Made by a program: the position numbers and the translations under genes. DNA of 10,372 bases from Prevotellaceae bacterium (GTDB lineage: Bacteria; Bacteroidota; Bacteroidia; Bacteroidales; UBA932): positions 1 to 10,372 of the forward strand of contig JAIRZR010000339.1 of NCBI GenBank assembly GCA_031267155.1. The letters are read 5' to 3'. Below the pieces are notes generated by a model. That model ran no database searches. It saw nothing but the letters and a program-made list of their open reading frames with translations, and was not told the origin of the DNA. Shown here piece by piece: positions 1 through 6,422 of the stretch (position 1 is its first letter; each line of letters opens with the position of its first letter).

Positions 1-1
1 C

Positions 2-166
2 GAAACATCAAATCCCGAAACCATGACGGAACATGAAGACGTTGCCCGTCGTAGCGGGAATATTGCCCGTGAAGCCCGCCAAAAGCTCGAAGCCGAAACG
101 GGCAAGAAGGTTGTCAGTCCGCTAAACGTAAAGAGTGTGTTGAACATAGAAAGCGACGGCAAATGA
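2..166 (+). CDS. C-terminal end of a Bro-N / DinD-like protein (partial)
   Basis: An open frame enters from the left edge and ends at TGA 164-166, giving 54 residues. It contains ETMTEHEDVARRSGNIAREA followed by a stretch close to LEAETGKKVVSPLNVK. This pattern (HxxVAxxGGxxAxxAR, then ETGKKVVS near the C-terminus) resembles the tails of BRO-family N-terminal-domain proteins and DinD-like damage-inducible proteins, which are common in Bacteroidetes mobile and prophage regions. The N-terminal Bro-N domain lies outside the window, so family assignment rests on the tail alone. The biochemical role of these proteins is poorly known; some are DNA-binding antirepressor-like proteins. The frame looks intact to its stop. 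It is followed by the insertion-sequence remnants. Confidence 0.5.
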   Translation, partial: ETSNPETMTEHEDVARRSGNIAREARQKLEAETGKKVVSPLNVKSVLNIESDGK

Positions 167-217
167 ACCTGTCTTTACCCTTCTTGTCGAACTACTAAGT
201 AACTGTCAACAAATAAA

Positions 218-247
218 TTTGAGTATTAAGAAAAAGATTTACCTTTG
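218..247 (+). promoter_or_regulatory. Bacteroidetes-type promoter of the ISAzo13-like remnant
   Basis: TTTG at 218-221 is followed after 18 bp by TACCTTTG at 240-247, a full match to the -33/-7 pair (TTTG ... TAnnTTTG) used by the Bacteroidetes primary sigma factor. It lies 25 bp upstream of the GTG at 272 that starts the transposase remnant. This is probably the native promoter of that element and may still fire into the remnant. Confidence 0.6.
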
Positions 248-271
248 TCGTCACAAAAAGACAGACAATAA

Positions 272-787
272 GTGGAAGATGAAAAAATAAAAAAGCGGAT
301 AGAAACAATACTGCCAATGCTGGATGAACGACAAACTCGTATATATCTTGCGAGTGAAGCACAAAGCATCATTTTCTGATTGCTCGCGGAGAAAAAGAAC
401 AACGGAAGTAGAACCCGTCTTTGGAAAATGCAGTTACAGGCATTTGCCAATGAAACAGGATTGAATATATGTGTCAGTCATTTTCCTCCCGGGACAGGCA
501 AATGGAATAAGATAGAGCATCGCCTGTTTTCTTATATATCAATAAACTGGCGCGGAAAACCGTTGGAAAGCCTGTTGGTAATTTTAGGGTTAATCGGTGC
601 AACAGTCACAAAAACAGGATTGAGAGTAAAAGCTGTTTTTGACGAAAAACAATATGAAACAGGAATAAAAATTAGCGATGACGAATTGACAAAATGTAAG
701 ATAACAAGGAATAGTTTTCACAGGGAATGGAACTATTGGGGTACATTCCAAAATGTCGGTTTCCCTCTCAGGCGGCATATTTTCTGA
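272..787 (+). pseudogene. ISAzo13-like transposase remnant, internally deleted
   Basis: One reading frame runs from GTG 272 to the stop ending at 787, broken by an in-frame TGA at 377-379. The first part (272-376, about 35 residues, with TILPMLDERQTRIYLASEA) matches the start of ISAzo13-family transposases, where a P-x-LxExQ-RxxxAxEA pattern is usual. Directly after the TGA the frame continues as NNGSRTRLWKMQLQAFANET, then SHFPPGTGKWNKIEHRLFSY and SINWRGKPL, which is the conserved C-terminal third of the family. Whole proteins are roughly 400 residues, so about 250 codons of the middle are missing, including most of the catalytic region. The recognisable homology ends near EWNY (about 737); the last 16 codons are probably read-through into flanking DNA. 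The remnant keeps its own promoter. Non-functional as a transposase. Confidence 0.75.
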
Positions 788-1092
788 TAATTTCGATCAC
801 TTTATTCCATTTTCCACTCATGAAACATGTTCTTAAATTGAGTACATATTGAGCATACTCTCCTGACCATCGCTGTCCGGACTGTTTCATTCTCTTTTGC
901 ACTGCATTACGGTGTGCTGCCTCAATAGTGCCCGAGCCAATTCGTAATCCGCGTTCCACCTGTGTATCCATGTTGCACCGCCCGAAATGAATACCAAATT
1001 TTTACCCAAATGCTCATATTTCTCCAGCAAACGTTCCGCTTTTGCCTCAAAGTCCAAATGTCCTCCCAAATGGGCTAATGTTTGAATCGACG
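768..1092 (-). pseudogene. ISKra4-like transposase remnant, middle deleted
   Basis: Two frames on the minus strand together make a collapsed transposase. The upstream part (about 1090 down to 955) reads LAHLGGHLDFEAKAERLLEK, then KNLVFISGGATWIHRW, which resembles the catalytic-core motif (VFxxDGAxWIW) of ISKra4-type enzymes; here the D of DGA is G. The downstream part (about 959 to 768) reads GLRIGSGTIEAAHRNAVQKR and SGQRWS, the conserved C-terminal block of the same kind of protein, and ends at TGA. The two halves meet around 955-962 in different frames, so the segment that normally lies between them is gone. The N-terminus is also missing: homology stops near 1090, where the IS630 tail begins on the other strand. 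It converges on the ISAzo13-like remnant with only about 30 bp between them. The family name is from memory of motifs and could be a related group. Confidence 0.6.
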
Positions 1093-1237
1093 GATTGATT
1101 CTATGAAAGAAATCGAAAAAGAAGTAAAAGCGTGGGAAAATGCGAGAAATAATATGGATGCTAAAATAAATTGGCAATTTACGACAGAAAATGCTAGGAT
1201 AAAATTATGCAGACTTTATCCGACATTTAAGGAATGA
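1079..1237 (+). pseudogene. C-terminal tail of an IS630-family transposase
   Basis: A frame opening just after TAA 1076-1078 and ending at TGA 1235-1237 encodes about 52 residues, including WENARNNMDAKINWQFTTEN followed by ARIKLCRLYP. The block NxxxxxxxWQFTTxxARIKLxRLYP is the characteristic end of IS630-family (Tc1/mariner-like) transposases. Everything N-terminal, including the DDE catalytic domain, is absent. The left boundary coincides within about 15 bp with the truncated N-terminal side of the ISKra4-like remnant on the opposite strand, so the two fragments were joined by insertion or deletion. The tail itself looks well preserved. Confidence 0.75.
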
Positions 1238-1305
1238 CACTACATAAATAGCTATGTTATTTCGTGACATTTCCTTTGAGAATATCAAAGTATAAAGTAT
1301 AAAGA

Positions 1306-1655
1306 ATGATGACAAATTATTCGACAAATTTAACCGACAGCCAATGCGGAGCAATAATACAAATACTTGGCGACATCCATTGCGGGAAATATTGAACGCA
1401 GTTTTTTACCTGCTAAAGACCGGCTGTCAGTGGCGCATGCTACCGCACAATTTCCCGAAATGGCAGCTTGTATATCATTATTTTTCACGATGGAAGGGAG
1501 ACGGTACATTCGGGGAAATACATGAAAATTTGCGTAACAAATGCAGGGAACAGCAAAAAAGGCACCGGTCGCCCGGCGCGGGACTGATCTACAGTCAAAG
1601 CGTGAAGACCACCCGTGTGGGAGGTGAAAGCCGTCGCCCTAATCCGGATTAGGGC
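1306..1655 (+). pseudogene. IS5-family transposase N-terminal fragment, frameshifted
   Basis: The likely start is ATG 1306 (or 1309), reading MTNYSTNLTDSQCGAIIQIL, the usual start of this IS5 group except that the expected W of DSQW is C. That frame stops at 1393-1395. From about 1370 the homology continues in another frame as LREILNAVFYLLKTGCQWRM, then LPHNFPKWQLVYHYF and RWKGDGTF, so a single-base indel lies near 1365-1375. Near the end, SQSVKTTRVGGE is clear, but the family's DSQSVKT, whose D is the first DDE catalytic residue, is YSQSVKT here. Homology ends at GGES (about 1632), exactly where a 24-bp palindrome begins. Roughly the last 60% of the usual 250-residue protein is not recognisable; 1657-1900 may be its degraded remainder, but I cannot show it. 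Confidence 0.75.
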
Positions 1656-1657
1656 GA
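1634..1657. repeat. 24-bp perfect palindrome
   Basis: TCGCCCTAATCC is followed directly by its exact reverse complement with no spacer, centred between 1645 and 1646. It sits precisely where recognisable IS5 transposase sequence ends. It could be a junction scar, a protein-binding site or a cruciform-forming sequence. Without a loop it is not a typical terminator, and no T-tract follows. Confidence 0.8.
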
Positions 1658-2020
1658 TTGTAGGCGATGTCCAAAAAGGTCATTTTGTTTGCATAGATTG
1701 CAGATCAAGCCCACGATGACGGACATAACCGTCACATTCACAGCTGTCATTCTAACGAATTCAGAATCTCCTACAGGTAAAAGAGGCTTTTGAGACACCC
1801 GGGTCGAAGAGTGTTCGACAACACGGAGGCGGGGTATTCGGAAATGTTGCGCCGGAAAAAAAACAGACCAAAGAATCGAAAAATGCGTGGCTGTTTTGTG
1901 GAGAGTGTACAGAACTGTACATTATATATAATACTTAAAATCGTTGGCTATATATAGCTTGATGGCTGTGTCGCACTAAAAGAGAGTCCGCAGGAACTTA
2001 AACTCCCTCGCATAAAAAAA
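1658..2020. other. Gene-poor stretch between the IS5 remnant and the gyrA promoter
   Basis: I see no supported gene. A 33-codon minus-strand frame (1750 down to 1649, starting MTAVNVTVMSVIVGLICNLC) is hydrophobic, but nothing else supports it. Two small palindromic sites occur: TGTACAG-AA-CTGTACA at 1906-1921 and GCTATATATAGC at 1947-1958, within an AT-rich tract. GGCTGTGTCGCAC at about 1965-1977 vaguely resembles the end of some Bacteroidetes IS elements. Degraded IS5 sequence is likely in the first half. Confidence 0.4.
1906..1921. repeat. Inverted repeat upstream of gyrA
   Basis: TGTACAG and its exact complement CTGTACA are separated by AA. The symmetry and length would suit a dimeric regulator site, about 200 bp upstream of the gyrA start. 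A second, perfect 12-bp palindrome lies at 1947-1958. Function unknown. Confidence 0.5.
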
Positions 2021-2021
2021 A

Positions 2022-2053
2022 TTGTTCCGATTCCGGGAAAATTACTAACTTAG
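2022..2053 (+). promoter_or_regulatory. Candidate gyrA promoter
   Basis: TTG at 2022-2024 and TAACTTAG at 2046-2053 are spaced by 21 bp, an approximate match to the Bacteroidetes -33/-7 promoter (TAnnTTTG expected). Transcription would start near 2060 and give a 5' leader of about 60 nt. The leader is AT-rich, with no Shine-Dalgarno sequence before ATG 2121, which is usual in this phylum. No better site was seen between the IS5 remnant and gyrA. Confidence 0.4.
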
Positions 2054-2120
2054 CACGCATTTTAAACAGGAAAAATAGGTTCGAAACCACACATAAGGTT
2101 TTGGATAATAAATATTTATA

Positions 2121-4661
2121 ATGGAAGATAATAACGTAAGAATTATTAAAATTAACATTGAGGAAGAGATGAAAACAGCCTATATCGACTATTCGATGTC
2201 GGTAATTGTTTCAAGAGCTTTACCCGATGTAAGAGACGGATTGAAGCCCGTTCACAGAAGAGTATTATTTGGAATGTCGGAATTGGGGGTCGTCTCCAGC
2301 AAGCCTCATAAAAAATCTGCGCGTATCGTGGGTGAAGTACTTGGTAAATATCATCCGCACGGCGATTCGTCGGTTTACGATGCGATGGTTCGCCTGGCGC
2401 AACCCTGGAGCATGCGCTACATGCTGGTCGACGGACAGGGAAACTTCGGCTCCATCGACGGCGATTCTCCGGCTGCCATGCGTTATACGGAAGCCCGCAT
2501 GAGGAAGATAGCGGAAGAAATGCTGGCTGACATCGACAAAAATACGGTCGATTTCCAGCTGAACTTCGACGATTCTCTGGAAGAGCCTTCTGTTCTGCCC
2601 GCCAAAGTCCCGATGCTGCTGGTGAACGGAACTTCGGGAATAGCCGTGGGCATGGCAACCAATATGCCTCCGCACAATCTCAGGGAAATCTGCGACGCCG
2701 TCACTGCATACATCGACAACAGCGAAATAAGCGTTGAAGAACTGATGCATTACGTGAAAGGTCCCGATTTTCCAACAGGCGGCACTATATATGGAATACA
2801 GGGAATTAAGGATGCTTACGAAACCGGACGCGGACGGATAGTCGTCAGGGCGAAAACGGATATCGAAGTGTCCGACAAGGGACGCGAAACTATCGTTATC
2901 ACGGAAATACCGTATCAGGTAAACAAAAGAACGCTGATTGAAACCATAGCCGAACTCGTCAACGAGAAAAAAATCGAAGGCATCTCGTATGTAAACGACG
3001 AAAGCGACCGCCAGGGCATGCGTATCATCGTGAAAATAAAATATGAAGCGGTAGCAAATGTTGTGCTCAACAATCTTTTCAAGCATACGCAGCTTCAGTC
3101 AAGTTTTCCGGTAAACAATATCGCGCTCGTCGACGGTCGCCCGAGGCAGCTCAATCTCCGGCAACTGATTAAATATTATGTGCGTCACCGTCACGAAGTC
3201 GTGGTCAGACGGACAAAATTCGAACTCGAGCAGGCAGAAAAACGCGCCCACATACTTGAAGGATTACTGATTGCGCTGGACAATCTCGACGAGGTGATTG
3301 CCATCATCCGGGCTTCGAAAACTCCGGACGAGGCGCGTACCGAACTCATGTCCAGATTCAATTTATCCGAAGCCCAGTCGTCTGCAATCATCGAAATGCG
3401 TTTGAGGCAGCTGACCGGTCTGGAAAGAGACAAAATAAAGGATGAACATGCGGAACTTATGATCCTGATCGGCAAGTTACAGGCAATACTCGCCGACGAA
3501 AATCTGCAAATGCAGATAATCAAGGACGAACTTGCCGACGTAAAGGCAAAATATGGCGACGAACGCCGTACGAACATCGTTCTCACTGCCGAAGAGTTTA
3601 ATCCCGAAGATTTTTACGCCGACGAGGACGTCATTATAACAATCTCGCGTTTGGGATATATCAAGCGCACTCCGCTCAACGAATACCGCCTGCAAAGCAG
3701 GGGCGGAATAGGCTCAAAGGGAAGCACAACGAGAGACGACGACTTTATAGAACATATTTACGTAGCCAACATGCACAGCACCATGCTGTTCTTTACCAAA
3801 AAGGGACGCTGCTACTGGCTGAAGGTTTACGAGGTGCCCGAAGGTTCCAAAACTTCCAAGGGTCGTGCAATACAGAATGTTATCAACATCGAACCTGAAG
3901 ACAAGGTAATGGCGTACATCAATGTCAAAACGCTTGCCGACGAAGAATATATCAACAATAACTACATCGTACTGTGTACAAAACGGGCAACTGTCAAGAA
4001 AACGCGCCTTGCGGAATATTCACATCCGCGTGTGACTGGCGTCAATGCCATCACTATCAGGGATAACGATGAACTTCTGGAAGCCAGCCTGACCAACGGC
4101 TCAAACGAGATTGTTATGGCAGCAAGAGAAGGTAAAGCCGTAAGATTCAACGAATCTGACGTCAGACCGATTGGACGTACGGGAGCGGGCGTACGCGGAA
4201 TGACAATTGGCGAAAGCGACGAGGTGATTGGCATGGTCTGTGCACAGAATCAGAATGCCCAGATACTGGTCGTTTCCGAAAACGGCTATGGAAAACGTTC
4301 GGAACTGGACGATTACCGGATGACAAAACGCGGAGGTAAAGGAGTGAAAACCTTGAATATCACGGAAAAAACAGGAAAATTAATCGCAATAAAGAATGTT
4401 ACCGACGAAAACGATCTCATGATAATCAACAAGTCCGGCTTGACAATCCGTTCGGCTGTTTCGGAAATAAGCCTCCTGAAAAGAGCGACGCAGGGCGTGA
4501 GATTAATCAAACTGAGGGACAAGGACTCGATTGCCGCCGTCATACAGGTCGGCAAAAGCGAAGAAAAAACCGAAGCCGAAGTCGAAGTTGAAGAAAATGT
4601 CAGCGAGATCCAAACTCCGGATGCCGGGACAGAAACAATAAACGAACAGACTGCATCATGA
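2121..4661 (+). CDS. gyrA: DNA gyrase subunit A
   Basis: GyrA (846 residues; E. coli has 875) is the DNA-breaking and rejoining subunit of DNA gyrase. With GyrB it forms the A2B2 enzyme that uses ATP to add negative supercoils. The N-terminal breakage-reunion domain is clear: RALPDVRDGLKPVHRR at about residues 32-47, the quinolone-contact region GKYHPHGDSSVYD at 75-87, and the catalytic tyrosine Y122 in AAMRYTEARM. Positions equivalent to E. coli S83 and D87 are S83 and D87, the usual quinolone-sensitive state. The C-terminal DNA-wrapping beta-propeller spans about 500-800. Its GyrA-box, QSRGGIG at 525-531, departs from the canonical QRRGGKG, as I recall for other Bacteroidetes. The last 35 residues are acidic and low in complexity, a normal GyrA feature. 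The start is ATG 2121; the frame is unbroken and its TGA overlaps the next gene. Confidence 0.98.
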   Translation: MEDNNVRIIKINIEEEMKTAYIDYSMSVIVSRALPDVRDGLKPVHRRVLFGMSELGVVSSKPHKKSARIVGEVLGKYHPHGDSSVYDAMVRLAQPWSMRYMLVDGQGNFGSIDGDSPAAMRYTEARMRKIAEEMLADIDKNTVDFQLNFDDSLEEPSVLPAKVPMLLVNGTSGIAVGMATNMPPHNLREICDAVTAYIDNSEISVEELMHYVKGPDFPTGGTIYGIQGIKDAYETGRGRIVVRAKTDIEVSDKGRETIVITEIPYQVNKRTLIETIAELVNEKKIEGISYVNDESDRQGMRIIVKIKYEAVANVVLNNLFKHTQLQSSFPVNNIALVDGRPRQLNLRQLIKYYVRHRHEVVVRRTKFELEQAEKRAHILEGLLIALDNLDEVIAIIRASKTPDEARTELMSRFNLSEAQSSAIIEMRLRQLTGLERDKIKDEHAELMILIGKLQAILADENLQMQIIKDELADVKAKYGDERRTNIVLTAEEFNPEDFYADEDVIITISRLGYIKRTPLNEYRLQSRGGIGSKGSTTRDDDFIEHIYVANMHSTMLFFTKKGRCYWLKVYEVPEGSKTSKGRAIQNVINIEPEDKVMAYINVKTLADEEYINNNYIVLCTKRATVKKTRLAEYSHPRVTGVNAITIRDNDELLEASLTNGSNEIVMAAREGKAVRFNESDVRPIGRTGAGVRGMTIGESDEVIGMVCAQNQNAQILVVSENGYGKRSELDDYRMTKRGGKGVKTLNITEKTGKLIAIKNVTDENDLMIINKSGLTIRSAVSEISLLKRATQGVRLIKLRDKDSIAAVIQVGKSEEKTEAEVEVEENVSEIQTPDAGTETINEQTAS

Positions 4662-5947
4662 AAAAGTTTTTAATTGCGGCATTTTTGATTGTATATGTGA
4701 ATATTGCATTTCCTCAAAAGTTTGAAAAGAGAATTGCTTCAAGCAACAGCGATATCGAAAATCTGAAAAAGGGATCCAATTCCAGGACATGGATTGCAAG
4801 GGGAAAACTGTTCTACGAGATAGCGAACGAGCCTGTTTTGAATTTAATGGCAGGAATGAGCGAAAGCGCATATAAGGTTGTCATACAGGGTGAAGCGGTA
4901 AGCGAAGCAACGGAAACCATAGACGGAAAAACGTATAAGGTACATACCCTGTCAAACAAAAAAGCATATCTTGCATCGGAAATGCTGATGTTCTGGGATG
5001 TGCTCAAATACGAAATCCCCGACCCGATGCGGAAATCGTATGAGGCTTATCAGAGAGCGAAAATCCTTGACAGGAACGGTAAAAATTCAAAAAAAATAGC
5101 GGAAGGTCTGGACTTGCTGGCGACGCTGTCCAAAAGCACAGCGTTTAACAAGTATTATGCCGGGAAACTTCCCGAATCGGCCGAGTTGTTCAAGCTGTCA
5201 ATAGACTGCTCGTCCGACCCTTTAGTCGGAGAAGTTGATTCTCTGGCTTATTATTTTGTGGGCGTTATTTCGAGCGATATTGGCAGGGATTCCATTGCCG
5301 AACAGTATTTGCGCAGAGCGATTAGTCTGGGTTATACCGAGAAAGGCGACGCATACGCATATCTTGGAAAAACGCTTACAAATCTTGAACGGGCAAACGA
5401 GGCGAGAGAAGTTCTGGAAAAGGGTTTTTCCCTGAATCCCGACAATCAGCAGCTGATATTCTCCCTGATCAATAGCTACATGGCTCAGGGAAAAGACCCG
5501 AAGGATATTGTCCCGCTGATAAAAAAAGCCCAAAAGGCGGAACCGGATAATCCGGGACTGTACACTGTCGAGGGACAGCTGTATGAAAAAACGGATGATT
5601 TGGAAACCGCTGTCGAATGTTTTAAAAAAGCCGTCGATATCGATCCAAACTATTTCTATGGCTATTCGGCTTTGGGACTGCTGTATTTCAACTCGGGAGC
5701 AAAATATACCGAACAGGCTGTGGTGGAGAAGGATAATACGGAATATGAGAGGCTGCTCAATCTTTCCGACAATCAGCTTGTCATGGCATTGCCTTTCCTC
5801 GAAAAGGCTTTCGACTTGTCCAAAGACAATATGACGCTTGCCAAACCTGTAATTCAGGCACTGAAAGATATTAATTTCCGTTTCCGCTACAAAGGCGATT
5901 CCTTTAAGGAAAATGCAGAGAAATATTCGAAACTTCTGGGAAATTGA
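4658..5947 (+). CDS. Exported TPR-repeat protein coupled to gyrA
   Basis: A 429-residue protein with a probable signal peptide (MKKFLIAAFLIVYVNIAFPQ, cleavage near residues 19-20), so likely periplasmic or membrane-associated. The middle carries tetratricopeptide repeats: about 194-226, 230-262 (AYLGKTLTNLERANEAREVL), possibly 265-297, and 300-350 (LETAVECFKKAVDIDPNYFY). TPRs form helical scaffolds for protein-protein contacts; no enzymatic motif is visible. Residues 25-190 are not recognised and include a segment, YKVVIQGEAVSEATETIDGK, that may be beta-rich. The ATG overlaps the gyrA stop as ATGA, so the two genes are co-transcribed and probably translationally coupled. From memory, a TPR gene follows gyrA in other Bacteroidales, including a Porphyromonas gingivalis TPR protein linked to virulence; the pairing was not checked here. 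Its partner is unknown. Confidence 0.88.
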   Translation: MKKFLIAAFLIVYVNIAFPQKFEKRIASSNSDIENLKKGSNSRTWIARGKLFYEIANEPVLNLMAGMSESAYKVVIQGEAVSEATETIDGKTYKVHTLSNKKAYLASEMLMFWDVLKYEIPDPMRKSYEAYQRAKILDRNGKNSKKIAEGLDLLATLSKSTAFNKYYAGKLPESAELFKLSIDCSSDPLVGEVDSLAYYFVGVISSDIGRDSIAEQYLRRAISLGYTEKGDAYAYLGKTLTNLERANEAREVLEKGFSLNPDNQQLIFSLINSYMAQGKDPKDIVPLIKKAQKAEPDNPGLYTVEGQLYEKTDDLETAVECFKKAVDIDPNYFYGYSALGLLYFNSGAKYTEQAVVEKDNTEYERLLNLSDNQLVMALPFLEKAFDLSKDNMTLAKPVIQALKDINFRFRYKGDSFKENAEKYSKLLGN

Positions 5948-6133
5948 ATGAGCACACGCCCTGTTCCGACCTGCCCGGCGCAGGATAAACAGCGAACATG
6001 TATTCGATAACTGTATAGTGTTCGTTTCGCAACTAAGAGCGAAATGACGTTTAACCAAGACATTACATGTGGATAGTGAATGCATATGCATTTCATCAAA
6101 TAAGATAATATCAAAAATATCAAACACAAGCAT

Positions 6134-6141
6134 TACCTTTG
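6134..6141 (+). promoter_or_regulatory. Orphan Bacteroidetes -7 element
   Basis: TACCTTTG matches the -7 consensus exactly, but no good TTTG lies 18-22 bp upstream. It is 4 bp before ATG 6146, so a transcript starting here would be nearly leaderless. A 14-bp perfect palindrome (6079-6092) lies about 40 bp upstream and could be an operator. Confidence 0.4.
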
Positions 6142-6145
6142 CACA

Positions 6146-6229
6146 ATGAAAAAAGTGTACTGGGACTACATATCCCCTGCCTTCGTCCGAGCCACGAAGT
6201 TCCCTTGCGAATTTGGGATTATTGTTTGA
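6146..6229 (+). CDS. Possible 27-codon ORF, perhaps a gene remnant
   Basis: ATG 6146 to TGA 6227-6229 encodes MKKVYWDYISPAFVRATKFP plus seven residues. I do not recognise it. Its support is positional only: a perfect -7 element lies just upstream and the start MKK is plausible. It could be the first codons of a gene whose remainder was deleted, a small peptide, or chance. Confidence 0.2.
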   Translation: MKKVYWDYISPAFVRATKFPCEFGIIV

Positions 6230-6323
6230 AGACTGAAAGTTTTTGGAGCATAGCTATCATCATTATAATTTTTTCACTTTTTATGCAACAGTAAAGTTGC
6301 CGACGTGACTTTGTGGAAGCAAG

Positions 6324-6368
6324 AACTTCCGGCATGAAAACTTCGGCTGAAGTTTCATTCCGGAGTTT
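6324..6368. terminator. Strong stem-loop between converging genes
   Basis: Left arm 6324-6344 (AACTTCCGGCATGAAAACTTC in sequence order) pairs with right arm 6349-6368 across a GGCT loop. The roughly 20-bp stem has two single-base bulges and one internal mismatch. A T-rich stretch (6377-6385) follows on the + strand but is not immediate, so terminator strength is uncertain. It lies between the ends of the TPR gene and the converging hydrolase gene. GGAAG at 6315-6319 could pair instead with CTTCC at 6326-6330 and compete with the main stem. Confidence 0.45.
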
Positions 6369-6422
6369 CAAAACTATTTCTTTTTCCCGACATTTTGGAA
6401 ACGGAGTCAATATGCCCTCCCT

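Larger units (their letters stand above)
5948..6422. other. Gap between converging genes, with regulatory-looking parts
   Basis: This 475-bp gap holds no full gene. Seen in order: a GC-rich mini-hairpin CCTGC/GCAGG (5970-5984) just after the TPR stop, a TTTCGC/GCGAAA hairpin (6025-6044), the palindrome AATGCATATGCATT (6079-6092), a perfect -7 element TACCTTTG (6134-6141), a 27-codon frame (6146-6229), and a strong stem-loop (6324-6368). The promoter and short frame look like the surviving start of a lost gene. Confidence 0.5.

Noticed and set aside
377..379. In-frame TGA codons here and at 10290-10292 as a sign of stop-codon recoding
   Set aside because: gyrA, the TPR gene and other intact genes end at TGA, and tryptophan in gyrA is encoded by TGG. 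Simple decay explains the interrupted remnants.
746..759. 14-base sequence TTCCAAAATGTCGG with an inverted copy at 6387-6400, as possible IS ends
   Set aside because: The match does not extend beyond 14 bases, and one such pair is not unlikely by chance in 10 kb.
2152..3086. Long minus-strand open frames inside gyrA (273 and 168 codons)
   Set aside because: They are antisense shadows of gyrA with no recognisable protein family and no promoter.
5222..6133. 303-codon minus-strand frame over the TPR gene and the following gap
   Set aside because: Mostly antisense to the TPR gene. The composition (Phe, Ile, Cys and Arg rich) and lack of motifs suggest it is not a gene.
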